NCBI GenBank assembly: GCA_963702995.1
Contig: OY969783.1
Coordinates: 3,720,001-3,784,000, forward strand
Direction: 5' to 3'
Length of the DNA: 64,000 nucleotides
DNA from: MFD04580-c1 sp963702995
GTDB taxonomy: Bacteria > Planctomycetota > Phycisphaerae > Tepidisphaerales > Tepidisphaeraceae
The notes beneath the pieces are model-generated. The model saw nothing but the letters and a program-made list of their open reading frames with translations, did not search any database and was not told the DNA's origin. A program made the position numbers and the translations under genes. Shown in pieces: positions 29,065 to 39,423 of this stretch. How positions within the stretch are numbered: position 1 is the first letter of the stretch; every line of letters begins with the position of its first letter.

Positions 29065-31083
29065 ATGAGCCGGCTGGACCAGCACATCAACACCGTCCGC
29101 ACGAAGATCGCCATGCAGACGTTTCTCCGCGCGCTCGCGTGGGCGATGATCGCCCTCAGCGTCGCGATTTTGGTGAATGTCATCGTCTACAAGCTCTTCC
29201 TCGTCCAGTTGCCGAGATGGCAGGCATGGGCGTGGACGGGGCTGGGGCTGTCGGTGGCCGCGGCGGCCGCCTACACGATTCACCGGCGCCCCACGCCGCG
29301 ACAGGCGGCCGTGGCCATTGACGATCGGATGGGGACCCAGGACAAGTTCGCCACGGCGCTTTACTTCCGCCGCATGGATGACCCGTTCGCGGCGGCCGCC
29401 GTTCGCGACGCGGAGGCCACGGCCGATAACACGAGCTTGCACAACCGCTTTCCCCTGCGCGTCCCGGCGCTGATGGCCTATGCTCTGGCACTGGTGATCG
29501 CCGTCGCCGCGACGGGCAAATGGGTCCCGGCCCGGACGTTGTCGGTCGATCCGACGAAGCCCAGGAACCCGCTCGCCGTGGCGCGGGCCAACCCCGATAC
29601 CAACAAGCTGATCAGCCGCGCCATCGCCGCCATCGAAAGCACCCCGCCGGCGACCGAGGCCGATAAGGCGGAGATCCAGGTCGCCCATCAGCAGTTGGCG
29701 AACCTCCGCGCCAAGGGGTATCAGGACCCGGTTGCCGCCGGCCACACCGCACAAAACGCGATCAACGAGATGGAGGCGATCCGGGAGAAGAGCAAGGAAC
29801 TCCGCGATAAGGCGATCGAAGCCCGCAATGAGGCGGACATCCTCAAGTCGCTCGGCCAGCCGGAGGACCTGACCGGCCCCGTCGCCGAGGTGCAGAAGGA
29901 CATCTCCAGGGGGGACTTCAGCGCCGCGGTGAAGGACATTGAGGATGTGGTCAACAAATTCGACAAGATGAAGCCGCAGGACCAGCAGAAGGCCGCCGAC
30001 GACATGAATAAGCTCGCCAAGTCGCTGGCCGGCTTGGCGCAGAATAAGCAGGTGCAGCAGCAGATCGCCAACAACCTCCAGAACATGGGGGCGAATGCCC
30101 AGCAGTTGCAACAGTTGAACAATGCGATGCAGCAGGCCGCCAGCGGCGACCCGGCCGCACAGAAGAACCTTCAACAGCTCGCGAACCAGATCAGCCAGAG
30201 CATCAACCAGCAGGGCGGGCAGAGCCCGCAACAGCAGCAGCAGGTGAGCAAGCAGGTTCAGAGCATGATCAAGCAGATGCAGGGGAACGCGAATGCCCAG
30301 CAGACGGCCGGCAACATGGCCAAGGCGGCCGCCGGGCTCGCGCAGCAGATGAAGGGGCAGGCCCAGGCGAACGCCGGCCAGCAGGGGCAGAAGCCTGGCC
30401 AGCAGGGCCAGAAGCCCGGCGGCCAGCAGGCGAACAACCAGCCGGGCGGTCAACAGCCCGGTCAGCAACCGGGGCAACAACCTGGGCAGAACGGACCGCC
30501 GCAGGGCCAGCAGGCGGGGGGCCAGAAGCCCGGCCAACAACCCGGCCAGGGGCCTGGCCAGCAGCCGGGCGGGCAGCAGGCGATGGCCGGCGCGAAGCAG
30601 CAAATGCAGAAGCAGTTGCAGGACCTCCAACAGGCGGCCGAAGAAGGGGAAATCGCCGCAGCGCAGAACCAGGGCGGCGCCGACGGCGACGGGGCCGGCG
30701 AGCAGGAGGCCAACGCCGGAAAGCAACCGCAGCCCGGCGGCGACGGCCAGGGTGAATGGAACGACAAGAACGATGGCCAGCACGGCGCCGGTGCCGGGGG
30801 CGGCGGCGTTTCAGATGGCGGACCGCGCCCCAAGGGCACCGAAACGCCCGTCGGTTTCAAGCAGGAAGTCGCGGTCAGCAACCCCGATGAAAAGGGAAAG
30901 GTGCTTGCCAGCCGCTCGGTGAAAGCGCTGGGCTTGAAGGGAAAATCGTCGATCGAGCAGAAAGCGATTGTCGAGGCGGCCGAGAAGGAAACCGTTGACG
31001 AAGTCGATCAGGAACGGATCTCCCGGGCGACCGCGTCCGTCGTTAAGAACTACTTTGACGACCTGAAGCCGGATCACCGGTAA
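29065..31083 (+). CDS. membrane protein with Gln/Gly/Pro-rich repeat region (DUF4175-like)
   Basis: 672 residues. The N-terminal 170 residues carry three hydrophobic segments (ALAWAMIALSVAILVNVIVY, WTGLGLSVAAAAAYTIH and the one near ALMAYALALVIAVAATG) with a short domain between, the arrangement of DUF4175-type proteins. Residues about 260-430 are a long amphipathic, Gln-rich helical region. Residues about 430-520 are low-complexity GQQ/PGQQ/PGQ repeats. A conserved C-terminal block (SRSVKALGLKGKSSIEQKAI) ends with two acidic runs. The assignment to DUF4175 is tentative. The repeat region is prone to length change. Not linked to an obvious operon. Confidence 0.65.
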   Translation: MSRLDQHINTVRTKIAMQTFLRALAWAMIALSVAILVNVIVYKLFLVQLPRWQAWAWTGLGLSVAAAAAYTIHRRPTPRQAAVAIDDRMGTQDKFATALYFRRMDDPFAAAAVRDAEATADNTSLHNRFPLRVPALMAYALALVIAVAATGKWVPARTLSVDPTKPRNPLAVARANPDTNKLISRAIAAIESTPPATEADKAEIQVAHQQLANLRAKGYQDPVAAGHTAQNAINEMEAIREKSKELRDKAIEARNEADILKSLGQPEDLTGPVAEVQKDISRGDFSAAVKDIEDVVNKFDKMKPQDQQKAADDMNKLAKSLAGLAQNKQVQQQIANNLQNMGANAQQLQQLNNAMQQAASGDPAAQKNLQQLANQISQSINQQGGQSPQQQQQVSKQVQSMIKQMQGNANAQQTAGNMAKAAAGLAQQMKGQAQANAGQQGQKPGQQGQKPGGQQANNQPGGQQPGQQPGQQPGQNGPPQGQQAGGQKPGQQPGQGPGQQPGGQQAMAGAKQQMQKQLQDLQQAAEEGEIAAAQNQGGADGDGAGEQEANAGKQPQPGGDGQGEWNDKNDGQHGAGAGGGGVSDGGPRPKGTETPVGFKQEVAVSNPDEKGKVLASRSVKALGLKGKSSIEQKAIVEAAEKETVDEVDQERISRATASVVKNYFDDLKPDHR

Positions 31084-31098
31084 CCACGGGACCCACAA

Positions 31099-31195
31099 GA
31101 GTGCCACCGGCGGCCCCGTATTCGGTAAGCACCACCGCCGGTGAGGGCACCGGCGGCACTTTTATTCGCGGGCGCAACCCCTGTTTCGATCGAGT
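31099..31195. repeat. intergenic repeat, GCCGGTGAGGGC family, copy 1
   Basis: CACCGCCGGTGAGGGCACCG followed by GCGGCACTTTTATTCGCGGG. A second copy lies at 33227-33342. Both stand between the stop of one gene and the start of the next, and similarity continues beyond the hairpin into CGCGGGC and GAGTG. Confidence 0.6.
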
Positions 31196-31277
31196 GCCCG
31201 AAGGCGATTGTCAGGGCGGCATGCCGTGGACGTCAGACGGTAATTGGTCAGGATCGGGGTGAAGGACTGGTGTTGGA

Positions 31278-33166
31278 ATGGCCCGTGCATCGTGGCCGGG
31301 CGGCCGCCGCATCGGAGGAACGTCCCGGGTCGTGCTACTCGGTCTGACCTGCCTCCTGTCGGCCGCGTCCACGCTTCGAGGGATGACGGGCGACGGGTCT
31401 CATGGCTTCGTACGCATCCTCGCCCGCTCCGCCGTCCCCCTCTCACCCGACCTTCACGAGCTCGACACGTGGGGCGAGCACGCCCGCGCTTCCAAGACGA
31501 TCCTGGTCCTGTTTCAGATCTCTCTCCTGGTCGCAGGCGCTAAGCTGCTAGGGTGGGGTGCAGAGCGCATCCGGATGCCCGGGGTGGTCGGGGAGCTGAT
31601 GGCGGGCGTGCTGATCGGGCCGTATGTGCTGGGCGGCCTGATTCGCATTCCGCTCTACGGCGCCTGGGTATCGGTCTTCCCGGCCGTGGGGCACGTCGGC
31701 GAATGGCCGGTCAGCCCCGTTGTCTGGGCGTTGGCCGAATTCGCCAGCATCATTCTCCTGTTCATCACCGGGCTGAACACCGACTTTGCGCAGTTCCTCC
31801 GCTATCTGCGCCCGGCCTCGTTCGTGGCGGTGGTCGGCATGCTCGCCCCTTTCGCCCTGGGGGCGGGGATCACCGTCATTCCGACCTTTGCCGCGCTGGC
31901 GATGGGCAACGGTGAAACGAACGCGCTGATCCCGGCCCTGTTCGTCGGCGCGATCATGTCGGCGACGAGCATCGGCATCACCGCGCGCGTCCTCGGCGAC
32001 ATCGGCAAAATCGATACGCCCGAAGGGGTGACGATCCTGGGGGCGGCCGTCCTGGACGACGTCCTGTGCGTCATCCTGCTGGCGATCGTCGGCGGCATCG
32101 CTTCGTCGCATTCCGTCGCGGCCGGCTCAATCCTCGGCGTCGCCGGCAAGGCGCTGGGCTTTTGGGTCGGGATGACCGCCCTCGCCCTGGCCTGCGCCGG
32201 CCACTTGAAAAGGCGCTGAACCGGGTCGCCTACCCGGGAGCGGTGGTCGCGCTGGCGCTGGCGATCGCCTTTATCTGCTCGGCGGCCGCCGAGCTGTTCG
32301 GCCTGGCGTTCATCATCGGCGCCTATTCGGTCGGCCTGGGGCTGAGCCGCACCTCATTGGCCCGCCGCCTGACCGAAGAACTCAACGCGATCGGGAACTT
32401 CTTCGTGCCGATCTTCTTCGCGGCGCTGGGGATGCTGGTGAACCCGGCGGCGATGTTCTCCAGTTGGCAGGTGGTCGCTTTCGGGCTGGCCATCACGGCG
32501 GCCGCCATCCTGGGCAAGGTGATCGGCTGCGGGGCCGCGGCGCTGCCGGTCGGCTTCAACCTTCGCGGCGCTTACCGGATCGGCATTGGGATGATGCCGC
32601 GCGGGGAGGTCGCGCTGATTGTCGCCGGCGTGGGCCTTGCCCAGAAGCGGATCGGCGAAACCGTGTTCGGCGTGTCGATCATGATGACGCTGGTGACGAC
32701 CGTCCTGGCGCCGATCCTCCTGGTGCCGGCGTTCGCGGGGGGCGCGACGGGCCGTCGTCGTCGGGCGGCGGCCGGCGCCGAGCCCCAGCGCGACGGCGGC
32801 GAAGGTTTGCTTCCGACGACCTCGGTGATGCCGGCATTCGAGGTGCATCTCCCGCCGGCCCTTTGCCGCGTCTTTGTTGAGCGACTGCTCGCCCTGGCCG
32901 AAGCGGGCGCGTGGCAATCCAGTTACGACGCGGGCGAGGGCGATCTCTACCTCCTTCGAAACAAGCAGGACGCCGCGTTCGTCCGGATGCGACGCGGGAC
33001 GGTGGTCGTCGATTCCAGCGGCTTCCGCCAGGCCGAGTTTGTCGAGTTCGCGCGCGCGGCCCGCCGCTCGATCGCCGAGGACGCCGATCGGATCGAAGTC
33101 ACGGTACGCGAGAGCCCCGCCGCTTCCGAAGACTTGGCGGCCCCGCACCATCGGCCCTTCCCGTAA
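31278..33166 (+). CDS. CPA2-family Na+(K+)/H+ antiporter (frameshifted)
   Basis: An inner-membrane cation/proton antiporter. A single missing base near 32205 joins the two frames into about 629 residues. The first half has the CPA2 signature RMPGVVGELMAGVLIGPY, FASIILLFITGLNTDFAQF, and the conserved SATSIGITARVLGDIGKIDT (an S/T-x-I discontinuous-helix region). The second half has LAFIIGAYSVGLGLSRTSLA and PRGEVALIVAGVG. The C-terminal 130 residues are soluble and may be regulatory. Which cation is carried is unknown. It stands alone between two copies of a repeat. Confidence 0.88.
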
Positions 33167-33226
33167 ATCCAAGGCAACCTGGTGGTCCGTTCCAAGCAAG
33201 ATTGCGGGTGCGCCGGGATGCCGTCC

Positions 33227-33342
33227 GACGTGCCGGCGGTGCTCTCACCGGCGGTGTCGCCGACGACGCAAAACGCCAGCCGGTGAGGGCGCCGGCGGCA
33301 CTTGGATCCGCGGGCATACGCGCTGGTTTCGTTGGAGTGGCC
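33227..33342. repeat. intergenic repeat, GCCGGTGAGGGC family, copy 2
   Basis: Left arm GTGCCGGCGGTGCTCTCACC (33228-33247) pairs with the right arm beginning CCGGTGAGGGCGCC; then GCACTTGGATCCGCGGGC, matching the first copy. Confidence 0.65.
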
Positions 33343-33430
33343 CAATGGTCGCGCCACGACCGGCGGCTCCCGGCCGCTTGACTCATCGAAGTCTCGACTC
33401 TCCAATCGGCGCGTGGGCAATCCCTTTGCG

Positions 33431-34806
33431 ATGCACAAGACGGCCGTTCTGAACGTGGTGGGTTTGACGCCGAGCCTGCTGGGGAGCCACACGCCCCGGC
33501 TGAAGGCCTTCGCCGATCAGGGTGGCGCCGTGCCGATCGGCCCTGTCCTGCCGGCGGTCACCACGAGCGTGCAGTCAACCTACCTCACCGGCGCCTGGCC
33601 GAGCGAGCACGGCATCGTCGGCAACGGGTGGTACTTCCGCGACGAATGCGAAGTGAAGTTCTGGAAGCAGAGCAACAAGCTCGTTCAGCGACCCAAGCTC
33701 TGGGACGCCGCCAAGGCGATCGACGCCCGCTTCACCTGCGCGAACCTGTTCTGGTGGTACGCGATGTATTCCTCGGCGGATTACACCGTCACGCCGCGGC
33801 CGATGTACCCGGCGACGGGCCTCAAGCTGCCCGACGTCTGGGCCAACCCGGCTCGCTCCGGGACGACCTTCAGAACGAGCTTGGCGCCTTCCCCCTCTTC
33901 AGCTTCTGGGGGCCCGCGACCAGCATCAAGGCGACGCGGTGGATCGCCGACGCCGCGATCTCGGTTGACAAGCGGTTCGACCCCACCCTTTCGCTGGTCT
34001 ACCTGCCGCATCTGGACTACGAGCTGCAACGCGTCGGGCCGGATCTATCGCGGGTCGGGAAGGACCTGGCCGAGGTCGATCGAGTCTGCGGCCAGTTGAT
34101 CGACTACTTCGAAGCACGCGGCGCCCGGGTCGTCATTCTCTCCGAATACGGGATCTCACCCGTCTCGCGGCCGATCCACCTCAATCGCGCTCTGCGCGAG
34201 CGTAACCTGCTCACGGTGCGAAGCGAGATGGGTCGAGAGCTGCTCGACGCCGGCGCGAGCCGGGCATTCGCCGTCGCCGACCATCAGGTCGCGCATGTCT
34301 ATGTCAATGACCCGACGTGCCTCGGCGAAGTGCGATCGCTGCTTGAGGCGACGCCCGGGGTCGAACGGGTGCTCGATGACGAGGGGAAGCGGCAGTCGCA
34401 TATCGACCATCCGCGTGCCGGCGAACTGGTGGCGATCGCGGCCGCCGATTCCTGGTTTACCTATTACTACTGGTTAGACGATGCGCGGATGCCCGACTTC
34501 GCTCGTACCGTCGATATCCATCGCAAACCGGGCTACGACCCCGCGGAGTTGTTCCTCGACCCGTCGCTGCCGGCCGCCAAGGGGCGGATCGCATGGACGC
34601 TCCTGAAAAAGAAGCTCGGCTTCCGTTACCTGATGCAGGTCATCCCGACGGACGCGACGCTCGTCAAAGGGTCCCATGGTCGAGCCCCACAGTTGGCGGC
34701 CGACGGCCCTTTGTTCATGACGCGACACCGGCGGCTCGTCGCTTCCCCCGCGCTGGCGCCGACCGACATCTACGCGGTCCTGCTTCGACACCTCACGGAA
34801 ACCTGA
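33431..34806 (+). CDS. type I phosphodiesterase/nucleotide pyrophosphatase family protein (frameshifted)
   Basis: An alkaline-phosphatase-superfamily hydrolase. The ATG at 33431 begins MHKTAVLNVVGLTPSLLGSH, and the nucleophile region is AVTTSVQSTYLTGAWPSEHG. One missing base near 33855 separates it from LRDDLQNELGAFPLFSFWGP; corrected length 458, the usual size for this group. Metal-site motifs visible are YLPHLDYELQRVGPD, VVILSEYGI and VKGSHGRAPQ. Such proteins act on phosphodiester, phosphonate or nucleotide-sugar substrates and are cytoplasmic here (no signal peptide). The exact substrate is unknown. Confidence 0.88.
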
Positions 34807-35353
34807 ATCCCGCCCCGTCAGCGGCCCGCCCTGGCGGCTGCTTCACCCGTCTGGCGGTGGGAGCGACAACCTGTCCTTCAGCCGTATTCTGAAATGCCCA
34901 TCTCTCCCTTTTCCGCAGAAGTGGGGCGTTCATCAACCGTTAGCGCTGACCCGCGACCCCGACATAACGCCTTCAACAAATCGGTAGATTGTCGCTCTGG
35001 AGAAAACGGGACCACCGTGCCGATTCTCTTCTTGTGTAGCGGTTACCACAGTTGCAAGGCTGGCACGGGCGAGATTATTGAACCCTGCCGGCCCTGAGCG
35101 GGCTTCTGTGTCTGTGTCTGGCCCTTCCGACTGGCGGTTGGTTCTCGTTGGTTTTGGGGATCTGCTATCGACGTGTTGAGGCTGGCCGATGAATGCCCGA
35201 ACGTTTCGGGCGTCTCGGCGTGTCGAGTTCCTCCCGGCCAGGGGCGCTCGACGCATGGGGTTCTATCGCAGCAAATTCGGTTGCCCACGCGGGTCGGATG
35301 GACTCGACAGAAGCGCGTGTGACGACCGAATTCCGGCAGAAAGGAATAGGGGC
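34807..35353. other. 547-base intergenic region
   Basis: No convincing gene, repeat or terminator. A 67-residue frame beginning at 34894 has no ribosome site or family resemblance. Confidence 0.4.
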
Positions 35354-35746
35354 ATGCAAAATACTCTCCCCTATCGTGCGACCATTTTTCTGAAGTCGGG
35401 GGCAACTCCCGAAGTGGGTCAGCTCATGCGATCGTCGTGTGAGTCGTCTCATTACGAGCCGATCGAGGCGCTGGAGCTGATGGAGCGGTCATTCGCGAAG
35501 GAAGCGGATGCCGTCGTGTGGTGTAATGTCATGACCGAAGCGGAGCCGCTCGCGACGGGGGTCTGGTTCGTCGCCAAGAGCCTTGGCGGCCGCATGCTCG
35601 TCGTGACCCGTGAGACGGGGCTGGCCCCCACCGGGGCAATGCTCGGCGCAAGGGATGAGCTCGGGGGCGTTCTAGCTGAAGCGGGGCTACGGGCGGCCGG
35701 TCTGACGCTGGAGCCCGCAAAGCTCGAAGCGATTGGCTGCGCCTGA
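35354..35746 (+). CDS. hypothetical protein, 130 aa
   Basis: A compact protein starting MQNTLPYRATIFLKSGATPE. No signal peptide or membrane segment. Two alternating regions, LMERSFAKEADAVVWCNV and GVWFVAKSLGGRMLVVTRET, suggest an alpha/beta fold. It ends with the stop at 35746. I do not recognise it. It could be a small regulatory or toxin-antitoxin-type protein, but no partner is seen. Confidence 0.5.
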   Translation: MQNTLPYRATIFLKSGATPEVGQLMRSSCESSHYEPIEALELMERSFAKEADAVVWCNVMTEAEPLATGVWFVAKSLGGRMLVVTRETGLAPTGAMLGARDELGGVLAEAGLRAAGLTLEPAKLEAIGCA

Positions 35747-36002
35747 TCGTGACTCGGGGAAGGGGGTCGGAGCCTGCGGCACCCACGAGCCCAGGCTCCC
35801 CAGGGGCAAGAGACTCATCTTCAACAGGCCCGGCCGGCAGTTCAGGCGCCTCTGGCGACTCTGCGTTCTGTCGGTCGGGCCCGAGCCCCGCTTTGAAGCG
35901 GGGGTCGCGGCGGCTTCTCCCGTGGCGGCATGGAGTGCCTGTTACTCCCCTCAAGCCGTCGGTGTCCGCGTAGGCTCCGAGCGCGGCCAAGCGGCACAAC
36001 GC

Positions 36003-36195
36003 GCTACTGTTCCTTCCCCTCCGTATCCGCCGCCCGTTGATCGACAAACTGCTCAATGCAGTAGGCGACCATCTAAGCGCGCGACCACCGGCGCTCATTT
36101 GCGAGCTCGTCCAACCGGTCGGCAATCTCCTTGGGGATCTTACCGTATACGGTTACCATTTCTTTGCCGGGATTGGGTCGGGTTGACTTAGCCAT
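36003..36195 (-). pseudogene. ribbon-helix-helix DNA-binding protein with in-frame TAG
   Basis: Start at 36195: MAKSTRPNPGKEMVTVYGKI, then PKEIADRLDELANERRWSRA, matching the beta-strand and first helix of a CopG/MetJ/Arc ribbon-helix-helix. A TAG (36073-36075) then stands in frame, followed by MVAYCIEQFVDQRAADTEGK and a normal stop at 36003-36005. The second part completes the second RHH helix, so the intact protein would be about 63 residues, as in antitoxins. A C-to-T change or a sequencing substitution would create this stop from CAG. A toxin partner was not found. Confidence 0.6.
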
Positions 36196-36376
36196 CGTGA
36201 GAGTGCTATCGGCTCCCCTCACTATACCCGTAAGTGAGCTTGCCCACAGGATAGTTATCGGACATTTTGAAGTGGATCGATTTGAACCCCGAAACCCGAC
36301 GTGCCCATCGAGTTCGGCAGGGCACAATCCACATCATCACATCGATATAAGCCGGCGCACGACAGAACGTAACCCT

Positions 36377-37051
36377 CTATGCCGCCTCCGGGTGCGTCAG
36401 GGTCCGCCGGATTTCCAGCCGGACTTGCCTCCCAACCCCGGCCCTTGCGGGGACGGGCACGTTCGGCGAATCGGCCTCGTCGGACGCGGCCCCGGGCGGG
36501 ATCATCGTCAACGTCCGATTATCCGCCCAGTCCACCTCGGATAGCGAGCATTCGACCTGTTCGGAGCCGGTGAAGTGGGTCCGGGCGTTCATTCGAGCGC
36601 GAGCAAAACGGGTGCGCAGAAGCTTGGCGCCTTGGAAGCGAGCATCCCACAGATGTGCGCTTTCCAGGTTCCCGTCGGTCAGGTCGGCGCCGGTGAAGTC
36701 AGCCCCGCGGAGGTGGGTGCCGTAGAAGAGGTCGCGCTCGCTGGGGCGGAAATCGGCCGCCTGAAGGCAAGCGTCCACGAAGGTTGCCCCGTCCGCGTAG
36801 ACGCCGCGAAGGTTGGCATCGCGAAGGTCTGAGCTGGAGAGGTCGGCCTCGAACAACCGCGCGTCCCGGAGGTCGCATCCGCGCAAGTCGGCCCCGGCGA
36901 GGTCGGCATGGGCAAAGTTCAGCCCGCGGAGATTCAGGCCGCTCAGGTCAACGCCGGCCAAGCGTAAGAGGTGTTCGCCGCGTCTCGGCCGGGCGGTCTC
37001 CGACACGCCCGCGAGAATCAATACCACTTCCTTCCGAGTCAACTCGGCCAT
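36377..37051 (-). CDS. pentapeptide-repeat protein
   Basis: A 224-residue protein. The start at 37051 (MAELTRKEVV) has GGAAGGA about 10 bases upstream. A first helical part (VVLILAGVSETARPRRGEHL) leads into about 25 pentapeptide repeats with the A(D/N)LxG pattern, such as LNFAHADLAGADLRGCDLRD and LRGADFTGADLTDGNLESAH, which should form a right-handed quadrilateral beta-helix. After it a C-terminal tail follows (VDWADNRTLTMIPPG). Function is unknown; some such proteins bind DNA gyrase but nothing here shows that. Confidence 0.85.
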   Translation of the reverse strand: MAELTRKEVVLILAGVSETARPRRGEHLLRLAGVDLSGLNLRGLNFAHADLAGADLRGCDLRDARLFEADLSSSDLRDANLRGVYADGATFVDACLQAADFRPSERDLFYGTHLRGADFTGADLTDGNLESAHLWDARFQGAKLLRTRFARARMNARTHFTGSEQVECSLSEVDWADNRTLTMIPPGAASDEADSPNVPVPARAGVGRQVRLEIRRTLTHPEAA

Positions 37052-37353
37052 GGACCGGTCCATCCTTCCCAAAAACGCGCGGTGGTTGCCGCACCGACGA
37101 GACAACCCCCACTTTCCGCTCGGGCGAGCTTGGTCCGCCAATCGGGAATCCGTTCCCGCAGGGTATGACTTGCCACACTCTGTACCTACATCGACCGCGC
37201 GCCGCTCGGATTTGCAACAATTCGGTGTCGGAACATTTGACATTTGGGTCGGCGTCCGTTCGTGAATCAAAAAATGATCCATCGACGACAGGTCAGACCT
37301 CCTGCCGCGCAAACGTCTTACACGCTGGCCCCCGCGGGCCGGAGGGAGCTGAT

Positions 37354-37791
37354 GTGCGCACCGAAATCCTTGCCCTTTACGCCTACGCCCAGTCCGGCGC
37401 GGCACTCTGTGAGCCAGAGGCATTGCCTGATGAGCTCGCTTTGGCCCCCGTTCCGCCAGAACTGTCTGACCCGGCGCGCGTCATCGAATGGCTCGCCGAC
37501 GCCCGAGCCCTCGACGCGCGTGTGGGGGAAGAAGGTTGGGGATCCCTCTGGTCGCACTACGGCCTGGAACGACTGATCGACCTCGTGGGCCATTCCACCG
37601 AAAACCGCGGGTGCAGCGTTGGGGCGCGTGTGGGAGGGTTCGATCGGTCAATCGAAATTCAGCGATTGGCGGAGACGGAAAGGCGCGATCGTAGGGTAGC
37701 AGGCACATTCCATGTGCCGTCCGTTGTGATCGCGCGCGGCGGCGTCGCTGGAGATAGGCGGACGGCACACGGAGTGTGCCTGCTACAATAG
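37354..37791 (+). CDS. hypothetical protein, C-terminus made from a repeat
   Basis: A GTG start at 37354 follows GGAGGGAGCT. The first about 110 residues are soluble and acidic (ALYAYAQSGAALCEPEALPD, then VIEWLADARALDARVGEEG), with no recognised family. The last about 30 residues (from VAGTFHVPS to AHGVCLLQ) are translated from the palindromic repeat at 37696-37786. Either the gene ended earlier and the repeat took its stop, or this is a chance extension. Confidence 0.5.
   Translation: MRTEILALYAYAQSGAALCEPEALPDELALAPVPPELSDPARVIEWLADARALDARVGEEGWGSLWSHYGLERLIDLVGHSTENRGCSVGARVGGFDRSIEIQRLAETERRDRRVAGTFHVPSVVIARGGVAGDRRTAHGVCLLQ
37696..37786. repeat. palindromic repeat, GTAGCAGGCACA family, copy 2
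   Basis: Arms of 28 bases (37696-37723 and 37759-37786) pair at 26 of 28 positions around a 35-base loop. The left begins GTAGCAGGCACATTCC; the right ends GTGTGCCTGCTAC. It lies between two converging genes. The copy at 4255-4326 shares the ends. Confidence 0.85.
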
Positions 37792-37928
37792 GCCCGGCTC
37801 CGTACCGCGGTGCATCGTGCGCCGCACCACCGTCTGATCCGGCGGCGCTGCTTCGAGCGGCGAATGTTGAAAAATGCGGTGCGTGCCCTGCGAAGCCAGC
37901 GGCATCTCGGGGCCCCGCTCGCGCCGAC

Positions 37929-38874
37929 TCAGGGGAGCTTCTCTCCCCGGGCCGCCACCAGCAGCCGATACCAATCCTCTCGCGAAAGGTCGATATCGTC
38001 GGCCTTGGTGGCGTCCCGAATCCGATTCGGGCCGCGCCGAGCCCACGATCGGGATGATGCGGCTCGGGTGCTTTAACAACCATGCGAGCGCGAGGGTCGT
38101 CCGGTCAATCCCGTACGATCGAGCGATCTCATCCATCGTGTGAACCAGCTTCGACAACACCGGGAAGCGGGGGTGATCGGCGGGCACCGACGCGCCGCTC
38201 CCGAGCATGCCGCCGCCGAGCGGGCTCCAGGCCAGCGGGGTCCTATGCGATGACAGGCACTGGTCGAGCGTCCCGTCGTGCAGGCAGTCAAGTCGGCCCA
38301 GGTGGACTTCCACCTGGTTGACGCAGATCTGGAATGAGCAGGCGCCCTGAAGCACGGTGACGAACGACGGCGCAAAGTTGCTGACGCCGAACTCCCGAAC
38401 CTTTCCCTGCTGCTTAAGGTGATCGAACGCGGCCGCCACCTCTTCCGGGCTCATCAGCAGGTCCGGCCGATGCAACTGATACAGGTCGATCGTCTCAATC
38501 CCCAGCCGCCGGAGCGACCCTTCGCAGGATCGGACGATGTGCTCGCGGGAGAAATCGTACCGATGTGGCGAGTCCGGCCGCGGGTCGCCCGCGAACCGGA
38601 TGCCGCACTTGGTGGCGATCAGGATCTTGTCGCGCATCCCGGGCACGTCGCGCATCGCCTGCCCCTGGATCGATTCGCAGACGCCGCGGCAATAGATGTC
38701 GGCGTGATCGAACAGCGTATACCCCGCTTCGTACGCGGCGATCACCGCCCGGCGGCCGGCGTCGAAGCTGGCCGGCGTCACCCCCTCCGGCGTCTCCGCG
38801 CCGGCGATCCGCCAGCCCCCATACGCGATTCGCGTGCTGATCAACGCCGTCTTCCCGATCGGTTGTACCTTCAT
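37929..38874 (-). CDS. aldo/keto reductase (frameshift near 3' end)
   Basis: An NAD(P)H-dependent oxidoreductase of the YdhF-like subgroup, about 314 residues. The start ATG at 38874 (MKVQPIGKTALISTRIAYGG) is preferred to the one at 38898. Catalytic residues of the AKR barrel are visible: Asp-Tyr in FDHADIYCRG, Lys in ILIATKCGIRF, and His in LYQLHRPDLLM. An extra base at about 38028 breaks the frame after IVGSARP; removing it gives NRIRDATKADDIDLSREDWY and a stop at 37929-37931. No operon partner. The substrate is unknown. Confidence 0.88.
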
Positions 38875-39423
38875 CGCCCTTGGCTCCCTGGCTACCATCG
38901 CTTGGGTTCAACGAATGCCGCGACTATAGCGAAAGGCGCTGCGCGGGACAGGTTGCCGTCGCTCGCGTCAAAACGGGTCCGGAACAGAGTCCGGGACGCC
39001 TTTTACCCGCGCTTCCGCCTGGCGCCGAAACGGCGACGGCGTTGATCGTCAACGCGAAAGCGGAAACCCCGACCTGTGATTTGTTTTGTCCCGAGCGTGG
39101 TGCAAGCTACACTGTTAAAAATTGTCCCGGCACGCTTCCCGGTCAACCCGGCTGGAGGGGGCGACTGGGAGAACTGGCGCGATTCCGCAGGCGTACGATT
39201 TAACGGCGGATCGTGTGGTAAGGATGAACTTGCCGCGTGGGCAGGGCGGGTGCTTTTGGCGATGCGGACGCCTGGGCTGGCCGTCGAAGAGCGACCCGAA
39301 TGCTGGCCCTGCGCCGTCACCGCACCCGTTGTCCGGCGGGACCGACTTTCTCGCCCATTCACTCGAGCTTAGCACGGCGCCGCGCTCGTTCGCGATGCCG
39401 ACTGCTCCCCGGAGTTTCAAGCC
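38875..39423. other. 549-base divergent intergenic region
   Basis: Between the aldo/keto reductase (minus) and the first PilB-type ATPase (plus). No gene or repeat is recognised. Promoters of both are expected here. Confidence 0.4.

Noticed and set aside
35529..36125. Minus-strand Pro/Glu-rich frame opposite the 130-aa gene
   Set aside because: It lacks a ribosome site and runs antisense through a better-supported gene.
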